Of a DNA stretch of 23,349 nt, positions 23,085 to 23,349 are shown in pieces (position 1 is the stretch's first letter; every line of letters starts with the position of its first letter). A program made the translations under genes and the position numbers. Where the stretch lies: NCBI GenBank assembly GCA_003449495.1, contig DMHJ01000219.1:1-23349 (forward strand). Reading direction: 5' to 3'. Source of the stretch: Clostridiales bacterium UBA8153 (GTDB lineage: Bacteria; Bacillota; Sulfobacillia; UBA8153). The notes beneath the pieces were generated by a model. The model was not told the origin of the DNA. It saw nothing but the letters and a program-made list of their open reading frames with translations, and ran no database searches.

Positions 23085-23349
23085 TGACCAAAGGGTGGGA
23101 AATCCGGTGTGACTTTGACGAGGGCCTTACAGGAGTTGTTCGGCCAACCCGACCGGGAAACGGGGGAACTCTTCCTGAAACGTTGATGCTTCCGGGGTGA
23201 TTGAGGCAGCCAAAACCACCAGAAGGCACTAGGAGGGAATCTTGAACTAGTTCGATAGCCAGCTCACCACCGCATTTCTTGAGGGCATAAACGGCCTCCT
23301 GCAGGCCGCTAAATCCAGAGCCAGAGGGTACCGAACCAATCAGAACTTC
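23085..23349 (+). pseudogene. ISL3-family transposase remnant, continuing past the window
   Basis: The C-terminal region of an ISL3 transposase is readable across two frames. One frame reads RALQELFGQPDRETGELFLKR and stops at TGA 23184-23186. The next (from 23185) reads VIEAAKTTRRH, TAG, EGILN, TAG, and then FDSQLTTAFLEGINGLLQAA and RARGYRTNQNF up to the window end. The family normally shows W at the position of both TAG codons (HWEGILxWFxS) and continues LEGINxxxQAAKxxARGYR. One frameshift and two nonsense changes therefore inactivate it. A preceding GWEIR-like segment near 23095 may belong to it. The rest of the gene lies outside the window. Confidence 0.75.

Overview
The window looks like a chromosomal stretch of a GC-rich, Gram-positive, probably anaerobic Firmicute of the clostridial or thermophilic kind. 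The grounds are strong GGAGG ribosome-binding sites, frequent GTG and TTG starts, a MutL/GlmL-type ATPase, a PspC protein, an FdhD sulfur carrier and a thiolase/hydroxybutyryl-CoA dehydrogenase/crotonase trio. No rRNA, tRNA or CRISPR array was seen. The species cannot be named from the sequence alone.

Bases 1-2300 are an accessory zone. An IS630 transposase tail is cut by the window start. It is followed by a GNAT acetyltransferase gene and a decayed IS607-type element (serine recombinase remnant plus TnpB remnant, both frameshifted). The right edge carries another wreck, an ISL3 transposase whose two visible in-frame stops sit where the family has tryptophan. Three different IS families are therefore present, and the two whose state can be judged are broken.

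Bases 2285-5063 hold single-gene units. An ATP-grasp ligase related to D-Ala-D-Ala ligase has a near-consensus promoter, an operator-like palindrome inside that promoter, and a terminator. A one-domain PspC protein has an extended -10 promoter. fdhD stands on the opposite strand with no formate dehydrogenase in view.

Bases 5540-8522 are a plus-strand acyl-CoA operon (thiolase, hbd, crt) with a leader hairpin and a 13-bp terminator stem. It would interconvert acetyl-CoA and crotonyl-CoA or serve the end of beta-oxidation. It converges with a minus-strand pair, an M28 aminopeptidase followed by an N-acyl-D-amino-acid deacylase (11487-8552), which looks like a peptide/D-amino-acid salvage unit. 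An ADP-ribosylglycohydrolase (12183-13130) and a frameshifted six-hairpin glycosidase-like pseudogene (about 13290-14206) follow on the plus strand.

Bases 14207-22617 are the most unusual part: eight minus-strand genes in tight array. Two MacB/LolCDE-type ABC ATPase-permease pairs come first. They are followed by a MutL-type ASKHA ATPase, a 457-residue protein of unknown function with lipoyl-like segments, and two small paralogous membrane proteins that overlap by ATGA. No cobalamin-dependent mutase is present, so this MutL-type ATPase appears to have been joined to an export or envelope function. It is the best candidate here for an undescribed system.
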